Shown piece by piece: positions 54,470 through 61,808 of a stretch of DNA of 61,808 nucleotides. The number at the start of each line of letters is the position of its first letter. Position 1 is the first letter of the stretch. The position numbers were made by a program, and so were the translations under genes. The stretch is taken from the NCBI GenBank assembly GCA_002789915.1, contig PFUD01000133.1:1-61808 (forward strand). The letters run 5' to 3'. Under the pieces are notes generated by a model, which saw nothing but the letters and a program-made list of their open reading frames with translations, was not told where the DNA came from and did not search any database. Origin of the DNA: Comamonadaceae bacterium CG_4_9_14_3_um_filter_60_33 (lineage in GTDB: Bacteria > Pseudomonadota > Gammaproteobacteria > Burkholderiales > Burkholderiaceae_C).

Positions 54470-57360
54470 CAAGCCACCGTGCGGATTTCACCCGCGCCAA
54501 ACAGGTTGCTGGTGCAGCGGCCGCACAGGGTAGGGTGCTCCGTGTGTGCGCCGACGTCGTCACGGTAATGCCAGCAGCGCTCGCACTTGACGCCGCTCGA
54601 AGGGCTGACGCCGATGCTCAAGGCGTCACCCGCTTGCAGGTCGATGGCCGAGGTGATAAACACAAATTTCAGGTCATCGCCCAGGCTGGCCAGCAGGGCA
54701 TGGTCGTCAGCGCCGACCGTCAGTGTGATATCGGCTTGCAGCGATGAGCCCAGCTTGCCGTCGGCGCGCAGCACTTCAATTTCCTTGTTGACGGCGTCGC
54801 GCAGCTCACGAATGCGCGACCACTTGGCCAGCAGCGCTGCATCAGGCTCGGCCAGGGTCAAATACTGGTCCATGAAAATGGATTCGCGCGTGGCCGCAGG
54901 TGTCTTGCCTGCTGCGCCCAGCACAGCCCAGGCTTCTTCGGCGGTAAAGCTCAAGAAAGGCGCCATCCAGCGCAGCATGGCCTGGGTGATGTGCCACAGC
55001 GCGGTTTGCGCACTGCGCCGGGAAAGCGATTTTGCCGCGGTGGTGTAGAGCCGGTCTTTCAAAATGTCGAGGTAGAACGAGCCCAAATCTTCAGAGCAAT
55101 AAATCTGTAACTTGGCCACGACCGGGTGGAATTCATAGACCTCGAAATGCGCCAGGATGTCGGCCTGCAACTGGGCTGCGCGGCTCAGGGCGTAGCGGTC
55201 AATTTCGAGCATCTGTTCCAGCGGCACGGCATCCACCGATGGGTCGAAGTCGTTGGTATTGGCCAGCAAGAATTTCAAGGTATTGCGGATGCGCCGGTAG
55301 GTGTCCACCACACGCGCCAGGATTTTGTCGTCGCCGGCGATGTCGCCGGAATAGTCGCTGGCCGCGACCCACAGGCGGATGATTTCGGCGCCCAGCTTCT
55401 TGCTGGTTTCCTGCGGATCGACGCCGTTGCCGGCGCTCTTGCTCATCTTGTGGCCCTTGCTGTCCACCGTGAAGCCGTGCGTCAGGATGCCTTTGTAGGG
55501 CGCGCGGCCGTACATGGCACAGGCCGTCAACAGCGACGAGTGGAACCAGCCGCGGTGCTGGTCGTGGCCTTCCAGGTACAGGTCGGTTTCTGGGCCTTCC
55601 GGGTGGCCGCTGCCGGGATGCGAGCCCTTGAGCACCGTGGTGTGGGTGGTGCCGGAGTCAAACCAGACTTCCAGAATGTCGCTGCTCTTGGTGTAGTGGG
55701 GTGCGTCTGCGGCACAGCCGACTTTGCCCAGGATTTCTTCGGTGCTGGCCTTGCTCCAGGCCTCGATGCCGCCGGTCTCGACCATGGTTGCGGCCAGGTC
55801 CAGAATTTCCATGGTTTTTGGATGCAATTCGCCCGAGTCCTTGTGCAGGAAGAAGGGCAGCGGCACGCCCCAACTGCGCTGGCGGCTGATGCACCAATCA
55901 GGCCGACCGGCGATCATGTCGCGCAGTCGCGTCTTACCGTTTTCCGGGTAGAACGCAGTTTCTTCGATGGCAGCGAGTGCCATGTTGCGCAGGGTGTCGG
56001 GCGCCTTGTCTTTGGTGAACACGCCTTCGCCCTCGTCCATGCGAATGAACCACTGGGCCGCCGCACGGTAAATCACCGGCGTTTTATGGCGCCAGCAATG
56101 CGGGTAGCTGTGCACGATGTCAGTGGTGCAAAACAGCCGACCGGCTTCGCGCAAGGTGTCGATCACCACCGGGCAGGCTTTCCAGATATGCTGGCCACCA
56201 AAGAGCGGGAAGTCGGCGGCATACGTGCCGTTGCCCTGCACCGGGTTCAGGATGTCGTCATAGGCCATGCCGTGGGCCACACAACTGTTGAAGTCTTCCA
56301 CGCCATAGGCGGGTGCGGAGTGAACGATGCCGGTGCCGTCAGAAGCGCTCACATAGTCGGCCAGATAGACCGGGCTCAGACGGTCATAACCTGCATCGAC
56401 ATGGGCGAGCGGGTGCTTGAAGTGGATGCCGCCCAGCGCCTTGCCGTTGACGGTGGCCAGCACATTGCCACTCAGGCCGAAGCGCTCCAGGCAGGCGGTG
56501 ACCAGATCGGCGGCCAGCACCAGCAGGCCGCGCTTGGTATCGACCAGCGCGTAGGTCAGTTCGGGGTGCGCGTTGAGCGCCTGGTTGGCCGGAATGGTCC
56601 AGGCGGTGGTGGTCCAGATGACAGCAAACGCGTCTTTGGCGAGTGCCTCTAAACCAAAGGCACTGGCCAGTTTGGCCGGTTCAGCGCATAAAAAGCCCAC
56701 GTCGAGCGTTTGTGACTTCTTGTCGGCGTATTCAATCTCGAACTCTGCCAGGGAGGAGCCGCAGTCAAAACACCAGTACACCGGCTTCAGGCCGCGGTAG
56801 ACAAAGCCACGCTCGATCACGCGCTTGAAGGCGCGGATCTCATCGGCCTCGTTCTTGAAGTCCATGGTGCGGTAGGGGTGGTCCCAGTCGCCCAGCACGC
56901 CCAGGCGTTTGAAGTCTTCGCGCTGCAGGTCGATCTGCTCGGTGGCATAGGCGCGGCTCTTGGCCTGCATGTCGTCACGCGCCAGTTTGCGGCCAAACTT
57001 TTTCTCGATCGCGTTTTCGATTGGCAGGCCATGGCAGTCCCAGCCGGGGATGTAGGCCGCGTCCATGCCTTTGAGCTGACGCGCCTTGACGATCATGTCT
57101 TTCAAAATCTTGTTAACGGCGTGGCCCATGTGGATCTGGCCGTTGGCGTAGGGCGGGCCGTCGTGCAGCACAAACTTCGGGCAGCCGCAGCGGGCAGCGC
57201 GCAGCTTTTGGTACAGGCCTTGGTCTTCCCACTGCTTGACCCATTGCGGCTCGCGCTTGGGCAGGTCGCCACGCATCGGAAACGGCGTGTCGGGCAGATT
57301 CAGCGTGCTGCGGTAATCGGCTTTGCCGGTTGAGCCGGCGTCTGTGTTCTTAGTGGTCAT
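54469..57360 (-). CDS. ileS: Isoleucyl-tRNA synthetase
   Basis: A 963-residue class I synthetase. The HIGH motif appears as HMGH in [15 protein letters not shown], the editing domain contains [17 protein letters not shown], and KMSKS is intact in [14 protein letters not shown]. The C-terminal zinc finger is [12 protein letters not shown] ... CGRC. This is the bacterial IleS1 type normally sensitive to mupirocin. The ATG at 57360 lies inside ribF (11-base overlap), so translation is likely coupled. Confidence 0.97.
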   Translation of the reverse strand: MTTKNTDAGSTGKADYRSTLNLPDTPFPMRGDLPKREPQWVKQWEDQGLYQKLRAARCGCPKFVLHDGPPYANGQIHMGHAVNKILKDMIVKARQLKGMDAAYIPGWDCHGLPIENAIEKKFGRKLARDDMQAKSRAYATEQIDLQREDFKRLGVLGDWDHPYRTMDFKNEADEIRAFKRVIERGFVYRGLKPVYWCFDCGSSLAEFEIEYADKKSQTLDVGFLCAEPAKLASAFGLEALAKDAFAVIWTTTAWTIPANQALNAHPELTYALVDTKRGLLVLAADLVTACLERFGLSGNVLATVNGKALGGIHFKHPLAHVDAGYDRLSPVYLADYVSASDGTGIVHSAPAYGVEDFNSCVAHGMAYDDILNPVQGNGTYAADFPLFGGQHIWKACPVVIDTLREAGRLFCTTDIVHSYPHCWRHKTPVIYRAAAQWFIRMDEGEGVFTKDKAPDTLRNMALAAIEETAFYPENGKTRLRDMIAGRPDWCISRQRSWGVPLPFFLHKDSGELHPKTMEILDLAATMVETGGIEAWSKASTEEILGKVGCAADAPHYTKSSDILEVWFDSGTTHTTVLKGSHPGSGHPEGPETDLYLEGHDQHRGWFHSSLLTACAMYGRAPYKGILTHGFTVDSKGHKMSKSAGNGVDPQETSKKLGAEIIRLWVAASDYSGDIAGDDKILARVVDTYRRIRNTLKFLLANTNDFDPSVDAVPLEQMLEIDRYALSRAAQLQADILAHFEVYEFHPVVAKLQIYCSEDLGSFYLDILKDRLYTTAAKSLSRRSAQTALWHITQAMLRWMAPFLSFTAEEAWAVLGAAGKTPAATRESIFMDQYLTLAEPDAALLAKWSRIRELRDAVNKEIEVLRADGKLGSSLQADITLTVGADDHALLASLGDDLKFVFITSAIDLQAGDALSIGVSPSSGVKCERCWHYRDDVGAHTEHPTLCGRCTSNLFGAGEIRTVA

Positions 57361-58336
57361 GGTGTTGCGGATGAGCAAAGTAGGCACGGGCGTGCTCGCA
57401 ATCCTGACGGATGCCAGCGGTCAAAGCGTCCAGGGAGTCGTATTTGAGTTCGTCGTGCAGCTTGTGGAGAAGTTCCACGCGGACAATTTTACCGTAGGCC
57501 CCTTCGGCGCCTAACTCGGCAGGCCAGTCCAGGCAATGGGTTTCCAGCAGCACCCGCCCGCCGTTGACATCCTTGGGGTCGATCGACGGGCGCACGCCCA
57601 GGTTGGCCACGCCGCGCAGCGGCTCATTACTCAAGCCATACACCAGCACGGCAAAAATGCCGCTTGCCGCCGGCTTCCAGTGGGCAAAGCGCTGGTTCAG
57701 GGTTTTAAAGCCCAGGCTGCGCCCCAGTTTGCGGCCATTCACCACGTGGCCCGAGATACGGTAAGGGTGGCCAAGCAAGCGCGCAGCATCCGCCATACGG
57801 CCTTCCAACAGCGCGTCGCGCACGGCAGAGCTCGACACCCGCATGCCATGCACCTCATAGCTGTTCATGCGCGCCACGTCAAAGCCCTGCTTCAAGCCTG
57901 CGGCATCAAGCATGGCGTAATCGCCCGTGCGGCGCTGGCCAAAGCGAAAGTCGTCGCCGACCAGCACATAGCGCGCACCCAGGCCTTGCAGCAACACCTG
58001 GTCAATGAAGGCCTGAGGTGACAGGTTGGCCAGCCGCGCATCGAACGGCAGCACCACCGTTTGATCGACGCCGCATTGGGCCAGGTCGATGAGCTTGTCG
58101 CGCAGCGTGCCGACCCGCGCTGGCGCCAGGTCGGGGTTGCGGGTGAGCCCGGCAAAAAAGTCGCGCGGATGCGGCTCAAAGGTCAAGGCGCAACTGGGCA
58201 CGCCACGCTGTTGCGCCTCGCCCTTGAGCAGGCTCAGCATGGCCTGGTGGCCGCGGTGCACGCCGTCAAAGTTGCCGATCGTCAAGGCGCAAGCAGGGGC
58301 GATGTCCGGATGTTTGAAACCTCTGAAAACCTTCAT
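57350..58336 (-). CDS. ribF: Bifunctional riboflavin kinase / FAD synthetase
   Basis: RibF makes FMN and FAD, the cofactor for the flavoproteins in this window (BLUF, DUF3683 oxidoreductase). The 328-residue protein has the adenylyltransferase motif [33 protein letters not shown], and the kinase domain with [14 protein letters not shown] and [10 protein letters not shown]. The kinase motif usually written GxPTAN is GFKTLN here, apparently a lineage variant. The ATG at 58336 is chosen by conservation; a longer frame upstream is leader. Confidence 0.94.
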   Translation of the reverse strand: MKVFRGFKHPDIAPACALTIGNFDGVHRGHQAMLSLLKGEAQQRGVPSCALTFEPHPRDFFAGLTRNPDLAPARVGTLRDKLIDLAQCGVDQTVVLPFDARLANLSPQAFIDQVLLQGLGARYVLVGDDFRFGQRRTGDYAMLDAAGLKQGFDVARMNSYEVHGMRVSSSAVRDALLEGRMADAARLLGHPYRISGHVVNGRKLGRSLGFKTLNQRFAHWKPAASGIFAVLVYGLSNEPLRGVANLGVRPSIDPKDVNGGRVLLETHCLDWPAELGAEGAYGKIVRVELLHKLHDELKYDSLDALTAGIRQDCEHARAYFAHPQHHDH

Positions 58337-58382
58337 GATTTGGTATGGCTTTGATAGCGTGATGCGCCTGTTTACAAAGCGC

Positions 58383-58416
58383 TTGACATCAATTCGACTT
58401 GGAAAAAGTGTATATT
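58383..58416 (+). promoter_or_regulatory. Possible promoter upstream of the HNH gene
   Basis: TTGACA (58383-58388) and TATATT (58411-58416) are good boxes but are 22 bases apart, which is too long for a standard sigma-70 promoter. A long leader of about 85 bases would follow. Confidence 0.3.
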
Positions 58417-58505
58417 GTGCCTTGGATGCACGCCCGGTTCGCCAAGCTGGCATCATTTGCTCTGCTGAGGTTTGTTCGGATTGCGCACTTTTTAGGAGTC
58501 GTGTT

Positions 58506-59063
58506 TTGAAAGTCTTGAAGCTGTCAGCCCAGGGGTTACCCCAATCCTGGATTTCGCTCGAACAGGCGGTGATTCATTACGCCGCTCAGGAAGTGCGCTG
58601 GGAATTAGGCCGACATGTGGTGGTGTTTCATGGCGGCCACAACGCCATTACGGGGCAGCAGTCGATCATCACCGTGTCGAGCATCATCGGCACCAAGGGC
58701 GTGCCCAACATCAACCCGTTTGAACTCAAACCAGGCTTGACCAATGCCAAGCTGTTTGCCCGCGACCGCAAACTGTGCGCTTATTGCGGCGATGTGTTCG
58801 ATGAGCATGACCTGACCCGCGAACACATCGTGCCGTTTGCCCAAAACGGCATCGACACCTGGATGAACGTGGTCACGGCCTGCCGCCCCTGCAACCACCG
58901 CAAAAGCCACCGCACGCCCGAGCAAGCCAACATGCCGCTGCTCTACACGCCCTACGTGCCCAGCCTGTGGGAAGACTTTATTTTGCGTAACCACCGCATA
59001 TTGGCGGACCAGATGGAATTCTTGATGGCGCATGTGCCCAAGTCTTCTCGGCTGGTGGCCTAA
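58506..59063 (+). CDS. HNH endonuclease-family protein conserved in Burkholderiales
   Basis: A 185-residue protein starting at TTG 58506, with AGGAG seven bases upstream. The N-terminal 80 residues (KVLKLSAQGLPQSWISLEQA) form an uncharacterised domain. The C-terminal part is a zinc-bound HNH domain: Cys91/Cys94 (CAYCG), His107 (REHIVPFAQNG), Asn121 (MNVVTACRPCNHRK) with Cys126/Cys129 and His131. All catalytic positions are intact, so it should cut DNA or RNA. I recognise close homologues in this order but no assigned function; it is not next to restriction genes or mobile elements. It is divergent from ribF. Confidence 0.88.
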   Translation: MKVLKLSAQGLPQSWISLEQAVIHYAAQEVRWELGRHVVVFHGGHNAITGQQSIITVSSIIGTKGVPNINPFELKPGLTNAKLFARDRKLCAYCGDVFDEHDLTREHIVPFAQNGIDTWMNVVTACRPCNHRKSHRTPEQANMPLLYTPYVPSLWEDFILRNHRILADQMEFLMAHVPKSSRLVA

Positions 59064-59106
59064 GGGCTGGGTCACAATTAACGTGTAAAACTATTCATGA
59101 ACAAGC

Positions 59107-59134
59107 CCTCAGTTCCTTACAACCTCTGAGGTTT
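59107..59134 (+). terminator. Possible terminator after the HNH gene
   Basis: CCTCAG (59107-59112) and CTGAGG (59126-59131) form a six-pair stem with a 13-base loop and are followed by TTT. It lies in the 139-base gap between the HNH and ligase genes. Confidence 0.3.
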
Positions 59135-59202
59135 GCTGGCGCTGACACTGCGTGGCTCGGGCTGCGCCGTCAAAATGACTCGCAAACTGAAGGAGAAATG
59201 CC

Positions 59203-60099
59203 ATGACACCACACCACTTTGGCATCACGCCGCTTTCTTTGGCGCTGCTTTGTAGCGGACTCCTGGGTCCGGGCTTGGCCAACGCCACAACGGCTGAGCC
59301 GATGGCGGTGAAGGCGCAAGCGCCAGCGGCGCCTGCCTTGATGCACGCCCGCCTTTGGCACGAGGGCGACAACCCCAGCGCTTATTGGGTGAGCGAAAAG
59401 CTCGACGGCGTGCGCGCTTTTTGGGACGGTCAAACCTTGCGTTTTCGCAGTGGCTTGCCCATTTCAGCGCCTGACTGGTTCACGGCAGCCTTGCCCAAGA
59501 CCGCGCTGGATGGCGAACTGTGGCTTGGGCATGGGCGCTTTGATAAGCTCTCGGGTATTGTGCGCACGCAAGTACCAGTGACCGCTGACTGGCACCGCGT
59601 CCAGTACATGCTGTTTGACTTGCCTGGAGCCAGCGGCACCTTTTCGGAGCGCGCCGAGCGCCTGAAGGACCTGGTGGCGCAGGCTCAACAACCGTGGTTG
59701 CAGGCGGTGCCGCAACAGCGCGTGCGCAGTGCAGCAGGGCTGCACACCTTGCTGCGGGCCAGGGTGAAGGCGGGTGGCGAAGGCCTGGTGCTGCACCACG
59801 CCAATGCCCTTTGGGCGCCCGGGCGAAGCGATGCTCTGCTCAAACTCAAATTCCATCCTGACGACGAGGCCCGCGTTGTGGCGTTGTTGCCCGGCAAAGG
59901 CAAGCATACCGGGCGCATGGGGGCTTTGCTGCTGGAAATGCCTGATGGCAAGCGGTTTTCATTGGGCACCGGCTTTACCAACGCCCAGCGCGCCGACCCG
60001 CCGCCGGTGGGCAGTGTGGTGACCTACCGCTACCGCGGGATCACTCCTAAAGGTCTGCCGCGGTCTGCTTCATTCTTGAGGGTTCAGCCACAATTCTAG
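59203..60099 (+). CDS. Periplasmic ATP-dependent DNA ligase (Lig E-like)
   Basis: A 298-residue ATP-dependent ligase with an N-terminal signal peptide (SLALLCSGLLGPGLANA), hence exported. Nucleotidyltransferase motif I is EKLDGVR with the adenylated Lys66, motif III FDLPG, motif IV GGEGLVLHH, motif V LLKLK, followed by an OB-fold domain. Such minimal ligases are found in many proteobacteria and have been proposed to act on extracellular or incoming DNA. A strong AGGAG precedes the ATG. It ends three bases before greB. Confidence 0.9.
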   Translation: MTPHHFGITPLSLALLCSGLLGPGLANATTAEPMAVKAQAPAAPALMHARLWHEGDNPSAYWVSEKLDGVRAFWDGQTLRFRSGLPISAPDWFTAALPKTALDGELWLGHGRFDKLSGIVRTQVPVTADWHRVQYMLFDLPGASGTFSERAERLKDLVAQAQQPWLQAVPQQRVRSAAGLHTLLRARVKAGGEGLVLHHANALWAPGRSDALLKLKFHPDDEARVVALLPGKGKHTGRMGALLLEMPDGKRFSLGTGFTNAQRADPPPVGSVVTYRYRGITPKGLPRSASFLRVQPQF

Positions 60100-60101
60100 G
60101 C

Positions 60102-60686
60102 ATGAGCAAAGCCTTTACAAAAGAGTCAGACGGCGATGATGACGAAGACGAGCTTCGCCTGCCGCCCTTGCCGATGGGCGGCAAAAACTACATCACGTCA
60201 CAGGGTTTTGCAGCCCTGCGCCAAGAGTTCAAAAACCTGATCGACGTTGAGCGCCCAAAGATCGTAGAGCTGGTGCACTGGGCCGCCAGCAACGGCGACC
60301 GCTCGGAAAACGGCGACTACCACTATGGCAAAAAGCGCCTGCGTGAAATCGACCGGCGCATCCGCTTTTTGATCAAGCGCCTTGAAATAGCCGAAGTCGC
60401 TGACCCGTCGCTGCACTTTGGCAACACACGTATTTACTTTGGCGCTACCGTCACCTATGCCGATGCGCAGGGCGAGCAACGCACCGTGACGATCATGGGC
60501 ATAGACGAAGCCAACAGCGCCCAGGGCGAAGTCAGTTGGGTCTCGCCCATAGCGCGCACCTTGCTCAAGGCCGAGGAGGGCGACGTGCTCAAACTGGTCA
60601 TGCCAGACCGGGTGGAAGAGATCGAAGTCATCAAGGTGAGTTATCCGAGCCCCCAGGGCAATGGCTTGCTGAACGACGAACCGTGA
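60102..60686 (+). CDS. greB: Transcription elongation factor GreB
   Basis: GreB enters the RNA polymerase secondary channel and stimulates cleavage of backtracked RNA. The 194-residue protein has an extra acidic N-terminus (ESDGDDDEDE) and the coiled-coil tip GDRSENGDYHYGKKRLREIDRRIRFLIKRLE-type sequence (tip acidic residues in DRSE). Its FKBP-like C-terminal domain ends EEIEVIKVSY. The common SENADY is SENGDY here. It is three bases after the ligase gene, so the two are likely co-transcribed. Confidence 0.94.
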   Translation: MSKAFTKESDGDDDEDELRLPPLPMGGKNYITSQGFAALRQEFKNLIDVERPKIVELVHWAASNGDRSENGDYHYGKKRLREIDRRIRFLIKRLEIAEVADPSLHFGNTRIYFGATVTYADAQGEQRTVTIMGIDEANSAQGEVSWVSPIARTLLKAEEGDVLKLVMPDRVEEIEVIKVSYPSPQGNGLLNDEP

Positions 60687-60827
60687 ACGACGCAACGCTC
60701 GGCGTGGTTCCGAAGGGATCATGAGAATTGTCATTGTCACGCTGGTGAATCTCGGTAACGTGGCACATGTCTCGCTCACTCTCGGGCAGGCATTCAATCT
60801 CACCAAAACTTTGACAGGAGTTTGATC

Positions 60828-61142
60828 GTGATCATCCATACCACCCTTGCCGCCGTTATTTCTGCTGTGGCGCTACTCACCGTGTCGGGTTGCGCCGTCG
60901 TCCGAGATCAGCAGACCGTCGGCGCTTACATTGACGACACCACCATCACGACCCAAGTCAAGGCCCGTCTCCTGGAGAACAAGGACGTGGCAGGCACCTC
61001 CATCAGCGTCGAAACGCTCAACGGCGTGGTGATGCTCTCTGGGTTTGCCAAGAATGTCACTGAAAAAACCACTGCTGAGAGCATTGCGCGCAACGTCAAC
61101 GGCGTGAAGTCGGTCAAGAACGAGGTTGCTGTTCGACCTTGA
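60828..61142 (+). CDS. BON-domain lipoprotein
   Basis: A 104-residue protein with a lipoprotein signal (AAVISAVALLTVSGCA, acylation at the Cys) and one BON domain, DDTTITTQVKARLLENKDVAGTSISVETLNGVVMLSG in part. BON domains bind phospholipids and are common in osmotically or envelope-stress induced proteins such as OsmY. The GTG at 60828 has AGGAG seven bases upstream; a TTG at 60822 is too close to it. The 141 bases before it hold no gene. Confidence 0.88.
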   Translation: MIIHTTLAAVISAVALLTVSGCAVVRDQQTVGAYIDDTTITTQVKARLLENKDVAGTSISVETLNGVVMLSGFAKNVTEKTTAESIARNVNGVKSVKNEVAVRP

Positions 61143-61243
61143 GTATTTCATAGCGTATTTTTGAGTGGCGTACTCGTTTGGCGCTTGTCGGGGCAGCCCG
61201 CTGGCCTGGTCATTCGCCGAGCTTTGAAACAAGGAGACACCTC

Positions 61244-61390
61244 ATGCTCGAAACCATTGCCGTCATCTTGATCATCCTCTGGCTACTGGGTTTGGTCACC
61301 TCCTACACTGCGGGCGGACTAATTCATGCCCTGCTGGTGATCGCGCTCGTGGTCATCGTGATTCGCGTGATCCAGGGACGACGCCTGTAG
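61244..61390 (+). CDS. Small membrane protein, lmo0937/DUF5670 family
   Basis: A 48-residue protein that is almost entirely two hydrophobic helices: ETIAVILIILWLLGLVTSYT and HALLVIALVVIVIRVIQG, with the conserved glycines of the lmo0937 family between them. The function is unknown; relatives are stress-induced in several bacteria. AAGGAG nine bases before the ATG at 61244 fixes the start. It lies 101 bases after the BON lipoprotein, a pairing often seen. Confidence 0.88.
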   Translation: MLETIAVILIILWLLGLVTSYTAGGLIHALLVIALVVIVIRVIQGRRL

Positions 61391-61478
61391 CGAGCCGGAC
61401 ATAGTAACGTTACGGTGCGACAGTGCGTGAAATTGCAGTGCAAGATTGCTGCAAACTGTCACCTGACTCGAAAATAAA

Positions 61479-61509
61479 AAAGCCTGCTACGAATTAACTA
61501 GCAGGCTTT
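61479..61509 (-). terminator. Strong terminator after tRNA-Lys
   Basis: AAAGCCTGCTA (61479-61489) and TAGCAGGCTTT (61499-61509) form a perfect 11-pair stem with a nine-base loop. On the minus strand it is followed by TTTATTTT, ending the tRNA-Lys transcript; it may also stop plus-strand transcription from the small membrane protein gene. Confidence 0.85.
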
Positions 61510-61531
61510 CTATGTGCAGTAAAGCTTGTAG

Positions 61532-61607
61532 TGGTGGGAACTGAGGGGCTCGAACCCTCGACCACCGGATTAAGAGTCCGCTGCTCTACCAACTGAGCTA
61601 AGTTCCC
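61532..61607 (-). tRNA. tRNA-Lys (anticodon CTT)
   Basis: A complete 76-base tRNA with encoded CCA. Acceptor GGGAACT pairs with AGTTCCC, discriminator A. The anticodon arm GCGGA-CTCTTAA-TCCGG reads CTT, and the T arm GAGGG-TTCGAGC-CCCTC is perfect. A TAGAAT on the minus strand at 61648-61653 may be its -10 box. Confidence 0.95.
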
Positions 61608-61724
61608 TTGGTTTCAACGATGCATCGATTACAACGTTAAGCACTGAATTCTAGCAGAGCTAATTTTAAGAAAATATCGTGCGTTGGTGTGCGCCGAATG
61701 CCCATCAACCGGTGCATTCAACGA

Positions 61725-61808
61725 TCACATCAGCAAGTGCTCACCCGCGTTGTCCCCGCCCAGGGTGACGTAATTGACCTTGCGGATGTCCATGAGTTTT
61801 TTGCCACC
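61725..61808 (-). CDS. C-terminal end of an unidentified protein
   Basis: The minus strand is open from the window edge to a TGA at 61725-61727. The last 27 residues include KKLMDIRKVNYVTLGG and end in GEHLLM. The codon use is typical of the neighbouring genes, so this looks like the end of a real gene, but the fragment is too short for me to name. It lies upstream of tRNA-Lys on the same strand. Confidence 0.5.
   Translation of the reverse strand, partial: GGKKLMDIRKVNYVTLGGDNAGEHLLM

Noticed and set aside
58089-58505. A longer HNH protein starting inside the ribF antisense region
   Set aside because: The first 139 codons are antisense to ribF and its leader; the TTG at 58506 has a ribosome binding site and matches the conserved N-terminus.
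61396-61420. GTAACGTTAC palindrome after the small membrane protein gene
   Set aside because: A single 10-base palindrome without a partner or nearby regulator; too short to call an operator.

Overview
This is a gene-dense, GC-rich, housekeeping stretch of a betaproteobacterial chromosome. Gene content and order point to Burkholderiales, family Comamonadaceae (Rhodoferax/Polaromonas-like). The evidence is the runs argJ-ATPase-mutT // yacG-zapD-coaE-pilD-pilC, lolB-ispE-tRNA-Gln-prs-rplY-pth, recN-nadK // hrcA and ubiE-tim44-ubiJ-ubiB, plus the HNH gene conserved in this order. The genus is an inference. I see no rRNA, prophage, insertion sequence, integron or CRISPR array.

Layout. 1-7 kb: the end of secA, argJ, a DUF815 ATPase and a Nudix hydrolase, convergent with yacG, zapD, coaE, pilD and pilC. 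7-14 kb: a carboxylesterase, ftsY, a pair of M16 peptidases (one active, one lacking the zinc motif), rsmD, coaD, a universal stress protein and an Alvin-type ferredoxin. 14-20 kb, minus strand: pth, rplY, prs, tRNA-Gln, ispE, lolB and a TPR protein. 20-27 kb: DNA repair and regulation (mutM, mutY, rapZ, recN, nadK, hrcA), a CAT tRNA and a type I aroD. 27.6-36 kb: a 1298-residue FAD/Fe-S oxidoreductase, a DUF971 protein and the ubiquinone genes ubiE, ubiJ and ubiB with a Tim44-like membrane protein among them. 36-41.5 kb: FmdB zinc ribbon, DUF502, aspS, a Nudix hydrolase, an EEP phosphatase and clsB. 41.6-44 kb: a variant folE followed directly by a BLUF blue-light receptor, DUF429 and a secreted nuclease. 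44-50 kb: moeB-type E1, ctpA, gpmA, rhodanese, grxC, secB and gpsA. 49.5-59 kb: nadC, nadA, an EamA transporter, a quinone reductase, and ribF-ileS-lspA divergent from an HNH protein. 59-61.8 kb: a periplasmic DNA ligase, greB, two small envelope stress-type proteins, tRNA-Lys and the end of an unidentified gene.

Most genes are core functions packed in short operons, with at least ten stop/start overlaps (ATGA or TGATG) implying translational coupling. The most unusual non-coding feature lies in the 355-bp gap between the convergent genes nadA and the EamA transporter. Two long hairpins (22 bp with two G-U pairs, and 26 bp perfect) have different stems but carry the same 32-nt sequence at the apex. 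Because the copies are inverted, each gene's 3' flank carries that sequence in the same sense orientation. Neither hairpin has the U-tract of an ordinary terminator. This is the best candidate here for an undescribed element. The folE-BLUF pair, the candidate two-hairpin rplY leader and the conserved HNH protein are secondary leads.
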